From NCBI GenBank assembly GCA_034331105.1, contig JAXQGB010000005.1, positions 1 through 11,302 on the forward strand: a DNA stretch of 11,302 bases, read 5' to 3'. Source of the stretch: Caenicola sp034331105 (GTDB lineage: Bacteria > Synergistota > Synergistia > Synergistales > Synergistaceae). Of this stretch, positions 1 through 7,353 are shown piece by piece. Position 1 is the first letter of the stretch. Each line of letters starts with the position of its first letter. The notes below the pieces were generated by a model. The model worked only from the letters and a program-made list of their open reading frames with translations, did not search any database and was not told the DNA's origin. A program made the position numbers and the translations under genes.

Positions 1-1
1 C

Positions 2-88
2 ATCGGCTACATAATCGACGGGGTAATTGAACATAAAATCAATGAAACAGATCCCGATTATTTTAAAGAACTGCTGTCGTGGAAATAA
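2..88 (+). CDS. 3' end of an unrecognised protein-coding gene (partial)
   Basis: The second forward frame is open from the first bases to a TAA at 86-88 and gives a 28-residue tail that begins IGYIIDGVIEHK and ends ELLSWK. The mix of hydrophobic and charged residues looks like real protein. The gene starts outside the window, so no family can be assigned. Nothing downstream forms a clear intrinsic terminator: there is a run of seven T at 100-106, but no stable stem directly before it. The next gene lies on the opposite strand, so the two are convergent. Confidence 0.55.
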   Translation: MGYIIDGVIEHKINETDPDYFKELLSWK

Positions 89-106
89 TGCCCTTAATAT
101 TTTTTT

Positions 107-130
107 GTTTGTTGTAAGCTAAAAATCCCC
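107..130 (-). repeat. Left copy of a perfect 24-nt inverted repeat
   Basis: These 24 bases (start GTTTGTTGTAAGC, end AATCCCC) are the exact reverse complement of 5772-5795. The two copies face each other across the helicase gene, about 5.6 kb apart. A 24-nt exact match is far beyond chance in a window this size. The copies could be ends of a mobile unit or members of a dispersed intergenic repeat. I see no target-site duplication outside them. Confidence 0.8.
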
Positions 131-141
131 GGTGGGGATTT
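123..141. other. Hairpin overlapping the left inverted repeat
   Basis: An 8-bp perfect stem (AAATCCCC / GGGGATTT) closes a 3-nt GGT loop. It overlaps the last eight bases of the inverted repeat at 107-130. No run of T follows on the plus strand, so it is not a typical plus-strand terminator. It could instead act as a structured end of the repeat. Confidence 0.5.
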
Positions 142-181
142 AATTATGCAAACGGGATTTTAAGCTTGCAAAAAACATATT

Positions 182-211
182 ATGTCAAATGTGTAGGTCT
201 GACCCCAATTG
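182..211. repeat. Possible transposon-margin remnant (REP/RAYT-like signature)
   Basis: The stretch contains GTGTAGGTCTGACCCC followed by AATTG. I recall sequences of this kind (often read on the other strand as GGGGTCAGACCT) next to REP-associated tyrosine transposase elements in many Proteobacteria. That is memory, not a search. No transposase gene is present here, so at most this is a scar. Confidence 0.3.
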
Positions 212-222
212 ATTTCAAAGGC

Positions 223-262
223 CGTGCATGATCCATGGTAATTTTTAGCTCTCAACAAACAT
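223..262 (+). repeat. Left copy of a degenerate direct repeat flanking the helicase gene
   Basis: The block holds CGTGCAT, then CCATGGTA, then ATTTTTAGCT and CAACAAACAT. The same elements occur in the same order and direction at 5743-5797. Its last 22 bases match 5776-5797 at 20 of 22 positions. The right copy has about 17 extra bases in the middle. Together the copies bracket the helicase gene. Confidence 0.65.
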
Positions 263-321
263 CATGGCTGCGGTATAATTACTATTTGCACACCTCAGGG
301 GTAATTAAGAATTTAAAAGCA

Positions 322-3300
322 CTAAGCTTGTTTTGGCACTATTTTACCGTCGATCTCTTGCGCCTTGCCTTGCTCAATTAACAAATCACAGGCAACATTC
401 ATAGAGGTCTTTATGCCTTGTGTCATTCGTTGCCAGGAGTAGACTCGTGTCGTTTCAACACAAAGACTTTCTCGCGTGTTGCCAATCGTTGTTTGGAGTA
501 TTGTGTCCATAGCTTCGGCAAGTTCATCTACGGAAATATGACAAATCTTTCGCTTGTTAGGAACACGTACAGTGATTTTTTCCCAACCTAATGGATAGAG
601 GAAATCCCCTTTGCGGACAATTTTACCGTGCAAACGACTTATCCCATAATCAACCTCACGACGAACCTTAACCGTAGCTTTTTCGTTGCCATACAACGAT
701 GCGAGCCTTTGGCATAGTAATTCATAGTGAAGAGGAAATTCGTTGTTGACACACGCCATGATACAGTCTGCAATGTCCAGATATCCTCTTCTATCAAGAG
801 GCAATGAATCAAAGTCGGTCCTTGTCGCCGATCTGAAGGCATATGGATTCACTTTGTCGGCGGTACTAACTTCTTTTTTATCAATAGAAACAAAATCATC
901 GGCATCTGACTCTTCTTTTGTAATATCTTTCTTCACCTCTAAGTTTGAATCATTACCATAATTAGCAATTGCATCATTAATTGCAGTGATAAGGGAATAG
1001 CCCTCAGTTTGGAAGTCCTTAATCCAATCGGTTGACCAGATCCGATATATTCTCCACCCCATATTTTCAAGGACTTCCTGGCGTAGGCGATCTCTTTCTC
1101 GCGCTGTTCTTGCTGAGTGGTAGGCTGCTCCGTCACATTCAACACCAAGAACATATACACCACTAAGTACTGGATGCTTTACTGCCATATCAATGCGATA
1201 TCCTGAGCAACCAACCTGTGTGGCAACTTTATAGCCTTTTCTATCGAGGAAATTATAGACCGCTTCTTCAAAGGGAGAGTCATGTTCTGTTACATCGAAT
1301 ATAGTGGTTTGACGAACAAGTGATTCAGCACCATTCATTGCAAAATCAACATATGCCCTTAACAGCTTGGGTCCGTCAGAAGAAATTTTATCAATGTTGA
1401 TGTCGGTCGGAATTATTGATCCAACAAGTTTTACATTATACTTTGCGCGAGTAATGGCAACATTTAAACGACGTTCGCCGCCTGATTTACTTAGGGGACC
1501 GAAGTTCATACGGAACACCCCGGCTGCATCTTTTGCATAACCGATACTGAAGATGATCGCGTCTCGTTCATCCCCTTGTACATTTTCGAGGTTTTTAATA
1601 AAGAACGGTTCATCAGAATCTTCTTTGAAAAAATGTTCATAGCTTTGGTTTCTTAGCCGCATATCCCGAATGGCTGTGTCTATTGCCATCTGCTGAACTT
1701 CACCGAATGTGATAATTCCCAGAGAACGGTTCGGGTATTTTTTGAAATGTTCAAATACCATTTCAGCTACCTTTTTGGCTTCAATAACATTACCTTTTTT
1801 GCCGCCTCGGTCGTAGTATCCATCCTTCACATAAACATATTCCACCCCGTTATCTGGGACTTTATCTTTGTTTGCCGGGAATGTGATCAATTTATTCTTA
1901 TAGATTTTCATATTAGAAAAAGCAATAAGATGTTCATGCCTACTTCTATAATGCCAAAGCAATGTCCGTTCCGGTAATAGACCTGCTTCGTCAAGAACGG
2001 ACTCGTAGGCACCAATATCACCGTACTCGTCTTCATCATCTGTATCATAGTCATCGTCAGAAGAAGTCGATGTGGAAAAGAAATTTGTCGGCGGTAATTG
2101 TTTGCTATCTCCTGCTATGATCACTTGCTTCCCACGGTAAATGGCACCAATTGCGTTTTCGGTGCAAACTTGAGATGCCTCGTCAAAGATTACAGTATCG
2201 AACTGATAGGTTTCGGCTTCTAGAAACAAACTTACAGAAAGTGGGGACATCATCAAACAAGGCTTTAAAGTCAACAAAAGATTCGGTATCTCACGGAAAA
2301 GTTTCCGGATAGGCATTATGCGTCGCTGTTTGCTAAGTTCTCGCTTTAATATGCTTATCTCATCAACACCATTTGTAAATCTTTGAAGTGAGGGTAGGTC
2401 ATTTATCAGCTTGCTTCTGATTCTGGCTTTGGCAATTTCAAATTGTATTTTGTCCAATCTAGCAAATTCACCTATGGCACTTTCGTGCATCCGGCGGCGA
2501 AAGTTTAATACAGTGGGATAATTTGGCAATATTGCATCAAGCCAGAGTTGGAAGAATCTCTTCTTAAACACGGGAATTATTTTCGAGCCTTCAATATGCA
2601 GTTCTTCAATTTTGGTAACATAATCTTCGAGCCCCTCGGCCTTACAGTCTTCTCTTGCCCTACGGAAATCGATCCATTCTTCAAGCAAAGACAATCCATC
2701 TCTACAAGATACTAAGCGATCTTGAAGAGCAGGCATTTCTAGAGACTTTATGGGCGCCTGGTTTTCGAATAAGCCCACGAACCACAGAAATTCACTATTT
2801 AGGTTATCGATTATGTCCTTCAGTTTCTGAACCATTTCCGAGTACACGCTTGTAGGTCGCTTTCCAGAGCATACGTTCTCCACAAAGGAAGGGTTAAGCT
2901 TAAGCTGTTCTACATGTTTCCTAAATAAAGCTGCCCAATTTAATGAATTTCTGATATTCTCCCACTCTGTATTAATCCCTTTGTAAAGGAATTGATAATG
3001 AGCAATCATTTCCTTCTCAAGTTGTTCGGACTTATTGTAAGAGACCAACATGTTATTTAACAAACTAATGCTATCTTTTATTGCAGCATATGCCGATAAA
3101 TAGTTCTGAACCTTAAAAAAATCAGAATTCTCATCTTTGATAAGACCGCCAAAAAGCTTTTGAAATTCAGATTGTTTTTGGGCAAACCATTCCCTGAGTT
3201 CTTCAATTTTACGAAGACGTGAGACAAGTTCAAGGACTTGTTTGTCGGAGACTCTTTTAACAATTTGCCTGAATTGTCCCTGAACAAGTTTTTTATCAAC

Positions 3301-5352
3301 CTTGTAATTTTTATTAAAAATCTTAAAAAATGAGGTGTAATCAGTCTTATAACGAGTATATATGCCGTTATAGTCAATATGAAATACGGTATCTTCGTAA
3401 ATAGTGGATATCAAATTTACTAACTCATGAATCTGGGTTGCAGCATTCTGGGCATCATTAAGCACTGTCATAGCAGTCGTAAAATCGTTATTAATAGTTG
3501 AATATGGTAACTCATCGGAAACATATTTGGACAGTCTTTTCAACTCGTATTCGATCGACTTTGTGGATTTCAATGTATCAACGGAGGACAATTCAATTGC
3601 GCTGTCATTAGTAGAAATAACCGAAAATTTTTCGCATAAGCTTTTATGATTTTCCAAAAATGATTCTTTTAGTAACTCACACTCAGTCACTTCGTCAAAT
3701 AATGGTTCAATTTCGGAGCCAAGAATCCAACTTACCGGAACAGTAGGTGCCTGTTCAGCTGCTTTGATTACAGGAATGATATCAAGAATTGCCTGATATG
3801 AAGTGGGGTAAGACAGCGAAACATTATCAAAGAGAGAAACTATCTCCTGTTGAGTGTTTTCAACTTTAGGTGTGAGAGAACCAAGTTTTTGAGCTATATC
3901 ATAACGTAACTCATGTGACACAGCTTCTACAGTAGAACCGTACCACGGATTAATTTTATAGCCATCTTTCATTTTCCCTATTGTGGATGTAAGCTGCTGC
4001 AAAAAATTGATGAAACGGTTAAACTGATTTGCGTTAATTTTCCCGATATTCTCAATTTGAAATATTACATATTCATACGATTCAAGGTGAGCAAGGATGC
4101 CATTAACTTGATAAATAGACTTTTCAAGGGGTTGAACGATATCGAAAACCTCAGATGCATATCTATTTAAACGTTCTTTGTCCGCCTGCAATAAATCAAG
4201 TTTTTGGAATGCTTCATCATTCATAGTAGCTTTCTTTTGAGCCAAATCAAGTGTTGATCCCAACTGGTCAAGAACAGCACGCTTGTTGGCCTTGTAGCTA
4301 TGTAAAATAAGAGAAAAATCATTTAAACCTGCACTTGTGAGCCTTCTATGTACAACATCAAGTGCTGCCATTTTCTCTGAAACAAACAGGACTTTTTTAC
4401 CGTCCGCTAGACACTCGGCAATAATATTCGTTATAGTCTGACTCTTCCCGGTTCCAGGTGGCCCCTGCAAAACAAAGCTGACACCTTTTTTTGCGCACAA
4501 AATAGCTTCTTGTTGACTTGAGTCTGCATCGACGACCTGGAACATTTCAGACGGCGTGAGGTTCCGATCAAAATCAAAATCGGAAATATCATCAGGTATT
4601 TTGTTTAATAGTGAGGTATCCCCGCTTATAGCTCGGACAATTGCATTTGATCCGATGCCTTCTCTATTTCTACTCAGGTCTTTATACATATTGATTTTAA
4701 GAAAAGAAAGCAGACTTAAGCCCGTCTCATCGACCACCTCCCACTTGTTGGTCTCAGTAACACGACCAACTTCAGATAAAATTACTTGCAACTCGTCACC
4801 GTCATTATATTTGGGCAAAATAATACCAAAATCGTTTTCAAGTTTATAGGCTAATGTGGGATTGACTACAATTTCATCTTCGTGGAGGCTAAGAACGTAA
4901 GGTGATGAAATGGACTCAATTGTCAAAGAAACGGGCACAAGGAGAATAGGTGAATTAAACCAATAATCAGAATCCTGAGATTCTGTCCATTTGAGAAAGC
5001 CAAACGAAAGATACAAAATATTAACGCCCTGTTCTTCAAGCGCAGTTTTCGCTTTGTCCCTAAGTGATTTCAATGTTCGTTGAGTTTCTTTAGGGCTTTG
5101 GTTCGTTTTTATCGGGTAGGAAGTATCTTCTTCCTCTTCATTGGCAGTATCACTTATTTCGGTAATATTGGGGAACATCAGTGGTTGCTCGTTTAGGACA
5201 AAAGAACTATACAATTTAAAACATTGTGGAGAAAGCATTTTCAGACTTGAACGTTTTGTTTCCCTGAAATTCAGAAGACGATTACGCTTACCTAAGTCAA
5301 GCAACTTATTTTTCCAAGCTTCAATTTTAGCGTCGACATTAATCTGAGACAT
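322..5352 (-). CDS. DUF4011 / SF1 helicase / Vsr-like endonuclease / DUF3320 defence protein
   Basis: This 1676-residue protein is a large ATP-dependent nucleic-acid enzyme, probably a single-protein anti-phage system that translocates on and cuts foreign DNA. The start at 5352 is chosen because GGAGGAG lies six bases before that ATG; the frame stays open to 5436 without a comparable site. In order: DUF4011 (WKNKLLDLGKRNRLLNF, about residues 9-25 onward); Walker A GPPGTGKS (297-304); a long helical, coiled insert (about 380-1000); DEAS Walker B (1057-1060); GDSKQLPP (1081-1088); an acidic DDDYDTDDEDE stretch common in the family; VQGDERD (1258-1264); RRLNVAITRAK (1294-1304); a Vsr/MTES_1575-type nuclease with RID (D1388), VECDG (E1405, D1407) and YHSAR (H1412); DUF3320 (about 1520-1575). 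All key motifs look intact. I recall this architecture under the name Hhe; the name needs checking. It is monocistronic and bracketed by repeats. Confidence 0.93.
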   Translation of the reverse strand: MSQINVDAKIEAWKNKLLDLGKRNRLLNFRETKRSSLKMLSPQCFKLYSSFVLNEQPLMFPNITEISDTANEEEEDTSYPIKTNQSPKETQRTLKSLRDKAKTALEEQGVNILYLSFGFLKWTESQDSDYWFNSPILLVPVSLTIESISSPYVLSLHEDEIVVNPTLAYKLENDFGIILPKYNDGDELQVILSEVGRVTETNKWEVVDETGLSLLSFLKINMYKDLSRNREGIGSNAIVRAISGDTSLLNKIPDDISDFDFDRNLTPSEMFQVVDADSSQQEAILCAKKGVSFVLQGPPGTGKSQTITNIIAECLADGKKVLFVSEKMAALDVVHRRLTSAGLNDFSLILHSYKANKRAVLDQLGSTLDLAQKKATMNDEAFQKLDLLQADKERLNRYASEVFDIVQPLEKSIYQVNGILAHLESYEYVIFQIENIGKINANQFNRFINFLQQLTSTIGKMKDGYKINPWYGSTVEAVSHELRYDIAQKLGSLTPKVENTQQEIVSLFDNVSLSYPTSYQAILDIIPVIKAAEQAPTVPVSWILGSEIEPLFDEVTECELLKESFLENHKSLCEKFSVISTNDSAIELSSVDTLKSTKSIEYELKRLSKYVSDELPYSTINNDFTTAMTVLNDAQNAATQIHELVNLISTIYEDTVFHIDYNGIYTRYKTDYTSFFKIFNKNYKVDKKLVQGQFRQIVKRVSDKQVLELVSRLRKIEELREWFAQKQSEFQKLFGGLIKDENSDFFKVQNYLSAYAAIKDSISLLNNMLVSYNKSEQLEKEMIAHYQFLYKGINTEWENIRNSLNWAALFRKHVEQLKLNPSFVENVCSGKRPTSVYSEMVQKLKDIIDNLNSEFLWFVGLFENQAPIKSLEMPALQDRLVSCRDGLSLLEEWIDFRRAREDCKAEGLEDYVTKIEELHIEGSKIIPVFKKRFFQLWLDAILPNYPTVLNFRRRMHESAIGEFARLDKIQFEIAKARIRSKLINDLPSLQRFTNGVDEISILKRELSKQRRIMPIRKLFREIPNLLLTLKPCLMMSPLSVSLFLEAETYQFDTVIFDEASQVCTENAIGAIYRGKQVIIAGDSKQLPPTNFFSTSTSSDDDYDTDDEDEYGDIGAYESVLDEAGLLPERTLLWHYRSRHEHLIAFSNMKIYKNKLITFPANKDKVPDNGVEYVYVKDGYYDRGGKKGNVIEAKKVAEMVFEHFKKYPNRSLGIITFGEVQQMAIDTAIRDMRLRNQSYEHFFKEDSDEPFFIKNLENVQGDERDAIIFSIGYAKDAAGVFRMNFGPLSKSGGERRLNVAITRAKYNVKLVGSIIPTDINIDKISSDGPKLLRAYVDFAMNGAESLVRQTTIFDVTEHDSPFEEAVYNFLDRKGYKVATQVGCSGYRIDMAVKHPVLSGVYVLGVECDGAAYHSARTARERDRLRQEVLENMGWRIYRIWSTDWIKDFQTEGYSLITAINDAIANYGNDSNLEVKKDITKEESDADDFVSIDKKEVSTADKVNPYAFRSATRTDFDSLPLDRRGYLDIADCIMACVNNEFPLHYELLCQRLASLYGNEKATVKVRREVDYGISRLHGKIVRKGDFLYPLGWEKITVRVPNKRKICHISVDELAEAMDTILQTTIGNTRESLCVETTRVYSWQRMTQGIKTSMNVACDLLIEQGKAQEIDGKIVPKQA

Positions 5353-5377
5353 TCTAATCTCCTCCAGCGCTTTAAAT

Positions 5378-5404
5378 CTTATATTGACCAATTTCTTAAA
5401 ACAA
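5378..5404 (-). promoter_or_regulatory. Weak candidate promoter for the helicase gene
   Basis: Read on the minus strand, a TTTGTT hexamer is followed after 16 bases by TATAAG, which would start transcription about 20 bases before the ATG at 5352. The -35 box is poor and the leader would be short. The assignment rests on position more than on consensus. Confidence 0.25.
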
Positions 5405-5474
5405 ATAAAAATCATACAGATAGGCTTGCTAGACAATTACCAGCAACTACCAAATTACAGTTAATGTTGTGATT

Positions 5475-5487
5475 TTCTCCCGGAGAA
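5475..5487. promoter_or_regulatory. Small palindrome, possible operator
   Basis: TTCTCC-C-GGAGAA is an exact 6-bp inverted repeat around one central C, about 120 bases before the helicase start. Flanking GAT/ATC bases extend the symmetry with one extra T. A dimeric repressor could bind it, but there is only one copy and no promoter is tied to it. Confidence 0.25.
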
Positions 5488-5698
5488 ATCTATTTGGCCA
5501 ATCATTTTTAAACAAATCCAACCTATTCAGCCACCCGGTAGGGATGCCCAGTTCAACGTGGTCAGTGTATATTTAATCTAAAACTGACTATATGTTTATT
5601 CTGGTTGCAATATGTAAGATTTAGCTTTTAGAGATGCCTTCCCCCCAAAGCCAGCCTTACATCACCAACTTGGGTCATTGTAAGCATACTCAGCTCTT

Positions 5699-5733
5699 CC
5701 CTCTTAGAGCTAGGTCGCACTAAAAGGGTTTTT
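5699..5733 (+). terminator. Weak terminator-like hairpin
   Basis: CCCTCTTA (5699-5706) pairs with TAAAAGGG (5721-5728) at seven of eight positions around a 14-nt loop, followed by five T (5729-5733). A competing stem, AGCTCT (5692-5697) with AGAGCT (5706-5711), overlaps it. No plus-strand gene lies just upstream, so it would end readthrough or a lost transcript. Confidence 0.25.
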
Positions 5734-5742
5734 GGTCTCGGT

Positions 5743-5797
5743 CGTGCATTCAATGGTATTTTTGCAATTCTGGGGATTTTTAGCTTACAACAAACAT
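5743..5797 (+). repeat. Right flanking repeat (direct copy of 223-262; contains the 24-nt inverted repeat)
   Basis: CGTGCAT and AATGGTA repeat the left block at 223-240. After about 17 extra bases, the 24-nt segment 5772-5795 (start GGGGATTTTTAGC, end CAACAAAC) is the exact reverse complement of 107-130. It is therefore related to both left-side copies and marks the right border of the putative helicase cassette. Confidence 0.75.
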
Positions 5798-5798
5798 G

Positions 5799-5826
5799 AT
5801 TTTACTGTATTAGAAAGAAATTGCAA
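5799..5826 (-). promoter_or_regulatory. Weak promoter-like pair reading into the right repeat
   Basis: On the minus strand TTGCAA and TAAAAT are 16 bases apart, which would start transcription near 5792, inside the repeat, and read toward the helicase gene some 440 bases away. The -10 box is good and the -35 box mediocre. This could be chance in AT-rich DNA. Confidence 0.22.
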
Positions 5827-6035
5827 TAAAGAAGCATAAGAAAATGCTAGACAGAATGCATAGATTAAAAAAGGCCGGCAAGTTTCAAAAATCACCCTCA
5901 TTAATTAAAAACAACCCATAATTTCAGATTTCAGAGTTGCTTGCCAATAATGCCAACTTTAAGCAGATCAGCAATGAAGGATCGGACCTTCAAGAACGTC
6001 CCTGTTTATTGTTGGAGCATTTCCACTTAACTGCG

Positions 6036-6048
6036 GCTTACAACAAAC
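6036..6048 (+). repeat. Short extra copy of the flanking repeat core
   Basis: GCTTACAACAAAC is identical to the core of the repeat at 5783-5795 and in the same direction. It lies between the helicase spacer and the terminator of the small-gene operon. It shows that the motif is not confined to the two borders of the helicase gene. Confidence 0.5.
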
Positions 6049-6069
6049 AGTCGAGATCAAAACAAAATA

Positions 6070-6092
6070 CCGGCTGCCTTTTCAGCAGCCGG
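6070..6092 (-). terminator. Intrinsic terminator of the three-gene operon
   Basis: CCGGCTGC and GCAGCCGG form a perfect GC-rich 8-bp stem with a 7-nt loop. On the minus strand it begins about ten bases after the TAA at 6103-6105 and is followed by the T-rich TATTTTGTTTTG. Position, stem and tail fit a terminator for the leftward operon. Confidence 0.8.
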
Positions 6093-6102
6093 CTGTTACA
6101 GT

Positions 6103-6516
6103 TTAGAGTTTCATTTCTTTCAGGTCCGCTTTAAAAATGTGCAACTTTTTGAAAAGCGGACGGGCCTCTTCCCGAAGTTTGCTCCAGGAGTGAGGTACGT
6201 CTATGTCCTCCGAAAAGTCCATCCGTTTCGTGTCCTTGATTTCTTCCCTGACTTTTGCAAGGGTGGGGCATGATCCAAAGTGTTCAGGGAAAAAGACAAT
6301 ACATGCATCCAACAAACTGTCAGGGTGATCCGGACCGTTAGAGATGAACGATTTCATCTTTCCAAGGGGGTTTATCCCTTCTTTGACATAATGTACCTCA
6401 AGCCATTGCCTGTCTGCGTCACCGACCCAAATCTCAAAACATATCGGATTGATCCCGTCTGCACCCATGAAACCTCCAAGTCCGCCAACATAATAGATCC
6501 TGTTGATGCCAGCCAT
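6103..6516 (-). CDS. Unrecognised 137-aa protein, last gene of the small operon
   Basis: I do not recognise this protein. It looks soluble: no signal peptide or membrane segment, a strand-rich N-terminal half with glycine turns (IYYVGGLGGFMGADG, then ICFEIWVGD) and a basic, helical C-terminus ending FKADLKEMKL. A well-placed terminator follows the stop. The ATG at 6516 has AAAGGTGA ten bases before it. A second ATG at 6468 (residue 17) has GGAGG four to five bases before it and would give a 121-aa form. I keep the longer start because residues 4-12 look like a real strand, but both may be used. It lies 68 bases after the 29-codon gene on the same strand. G+C is visibly higher than in the defence genes on either side. 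Confidence 0.7.
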   Translation of the reverse strand: MAGINRIYYVGGLGGFMGADGINPICFEIWVGDADRQWLEVHYVKEGINPLGKMKSFISNGPDHPDSLLDACIVFFPEHFGSCPTLAKVREEIKDTKRMDFSEDIDVPHSWSKLREEARPLFKKLHIFKADLKEMKL

Positions 6517-6584
6517 TCAAACCACGTCACCTTTCTTTTGTATTATTTATAGTTATAAAGCTGTCTTCTCTGTCCCGGCAGAAT

Positions 6585-6674
6585 TCATCTCATCTGCAAG
6601 GCTCTCAACATATCCGCCCAAATCAAATATAGAATACTCGCAGTCATAAGCACAAAAAATTTGCCCTTGCCCAT
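6585..6674 (-). CDS. Tiny putative single-span membrane peptide (29 aa)
   Basis: ATG at 6674 is preceded by AAGGAGATATCTC, a strong Shine-Dalgarno sequence at normal spacing, and the frame runs 29 codons to TGA at 6585-6587. The peptide starts MGKGK, has a hydrophobic run FFVLMTASILYLIWA (residues 6-20), and ends with a short tail, DMLRALQMR. This is the layout of a small inner-membrane protein with a positively charged N-terminus and one span. It sits between two larger genes on the same strand with gaps of 58 and 68 bases, so it is probably co-transcribed. It could be a regulatory membrane peptide, a toxin-like peptide or a leader peptide; no family is recognised. It is easily missed by length cut-offs. 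Confidence 0.6.
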   Translation of the reverse strand: MGKGKFFVLMTASILYLIWADMLRALQMR

Positions 6675-6732
6675 GAGATATCTCCTTTAAAAATGTGCCT
6701 GCAAGCTGCAGCTTATGTCTTGCCTTGTCATC

Positions 6733-7107
6733 TCAGGCAGCCTTGTGGCTTGCCTGACGCAGTCTTCTAAAGACAGTCTCTTCTGTAATTAGGTCTGCCT
6801 CGGTAAAAGAAATCCGCCAGCCTCCACTGAGGCTTCTAAACATAAAATGAGTACGATCATTGCCCTTTGCAATTCCTTCGTAAATAAAATCCCCGTTGAT
6901 CTGGTGCTTTGCCCTTCCCGTCTGGACTATCCTGTAGACATCACCCTTTGTAAATCCGGCCCTTTTTAGCGCAAAACTAAGAAGACTTCTTCCTGAGACT
7001 TCAGATAATATTTTTGTCATATGGCCATAACCACCTTTCACAAGCTGCAGAGTTTCTCCATCAACTGAAAGAACCGCGCGCGACTGTCGGCAGTTAATTT
7101 GCTTCAC
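6733..7107 (-). CDS. Unrecognised 124-aa basic protein, first gene of the small operon
   Basis: The frame starts at GTG 7107, with GGAGGGAGG five bases upstream, one of the strongest ribosome-binding sites in the window, and stops at TGA 6733-6735. A downstream ATG at residue 30 (7020) also has an AAAGGTGG, giving a possible 95-aa form. The protein is basic, without signal peptide or membrane span, and has a central block LLSFALKRAGFTKGDVYRIV followed by strands (INGDFIYEGIAKG, HFMFRSLSGGWRISF) and a charged C-terminal helix. The net positive charge would suit nucleic-acid binding, but I see no named motif. It leads a leftward set with the 29-aa and 137-aa genes. I found no convincing promoter in front of it. 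Confidence 0.72.
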   Translation of the reverse strand: MKQINCRQSRAVLSVDGETLQLVKGGYGHMTKILSEVSGRSLLSFALKRAGFTKGDVYRIVQTGRAKHQINGDFIYEGIAKGNDRTHFMFRSLSGGWRISFTEADLITEETVFRRLRQASHKAA

Positions 7108-7353
7108 TCAACCTCCCTCCGAGGTTCGATATTAAATTGTCATGGTTCGTCAGTACCGAGAGCTTTCATATCTCTTTTGAGACAAAAAAACTAACTGCTG
7201 TGCCTTCGCAAAACACTTCTTCTCACTATTCGTAAATACATCGTCTGGGAAATTAGGAATGGGCGCCCGCTAAAGTTGCCTTAAATGGTGCAAAAGTAAA
7301 GCTTTTTTGCCAAGCCAGAAAATTCTACCCGATACTTTTCAACAATGCAAGGG

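Larger units (their letters stand above)
5353..6069. other. Gene-free spacer upstream of the helicase gene
   Basis: I find no open frame with a believable ribosome-binding site and no RNA gene. The stretch holds a short palindrome (5475-5487), a terminator-like stem (5699-5733), the right copies of the flanking repeats (5743-5797), a weak minus-strand promoter-like pair (5799-5826) and a further short repeat copy (6036-6048). The rest is featureless to me. Confidence 0.6.

Noticed and set aside
223..262. Integron attC sites at the CAACAAAC repeats
   Set aside because: The core does not fit RYYYAAC at the conserved positions and no matching GTTRRRY partner lies at the right distance; no integrase is present.
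276..307. TAATTAC / GTAATTA hairpin as a helicase terminator
   Set aside because: The 7-bp stem is entirely A/T-rich with one G-C pair, the loop is 18 nt, and no T-tract follows on the minus strand.
3078..3377. A 99-aa frame inside the helicase gene
   Set aside because: It is on the same strand in another frame, within an AT-rich coiled region, without a ribosome-binding site or protein-like pattern.
5353..5436. A 28-codon N-terminal extension of the helicase gene
   Set aside because: The open frame reaches 5436, but the first residues are hydrophobic and unlike the family, and GGAGGAG lies directly before the ATG at 5352.
5937..6134. A 65-aa plus-strand frame in the spacer
   Set aside because: No ribosome-binding site is present, and it crosses the terminator hairpin and the end of the 137-aa gene.
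6280..6552. A 90-aa plus-strand frame opposite the 137-aa gene
   Set aside because: It is antisense to a gene with a ribosome-binding site and terminator and has no start signals of its own.
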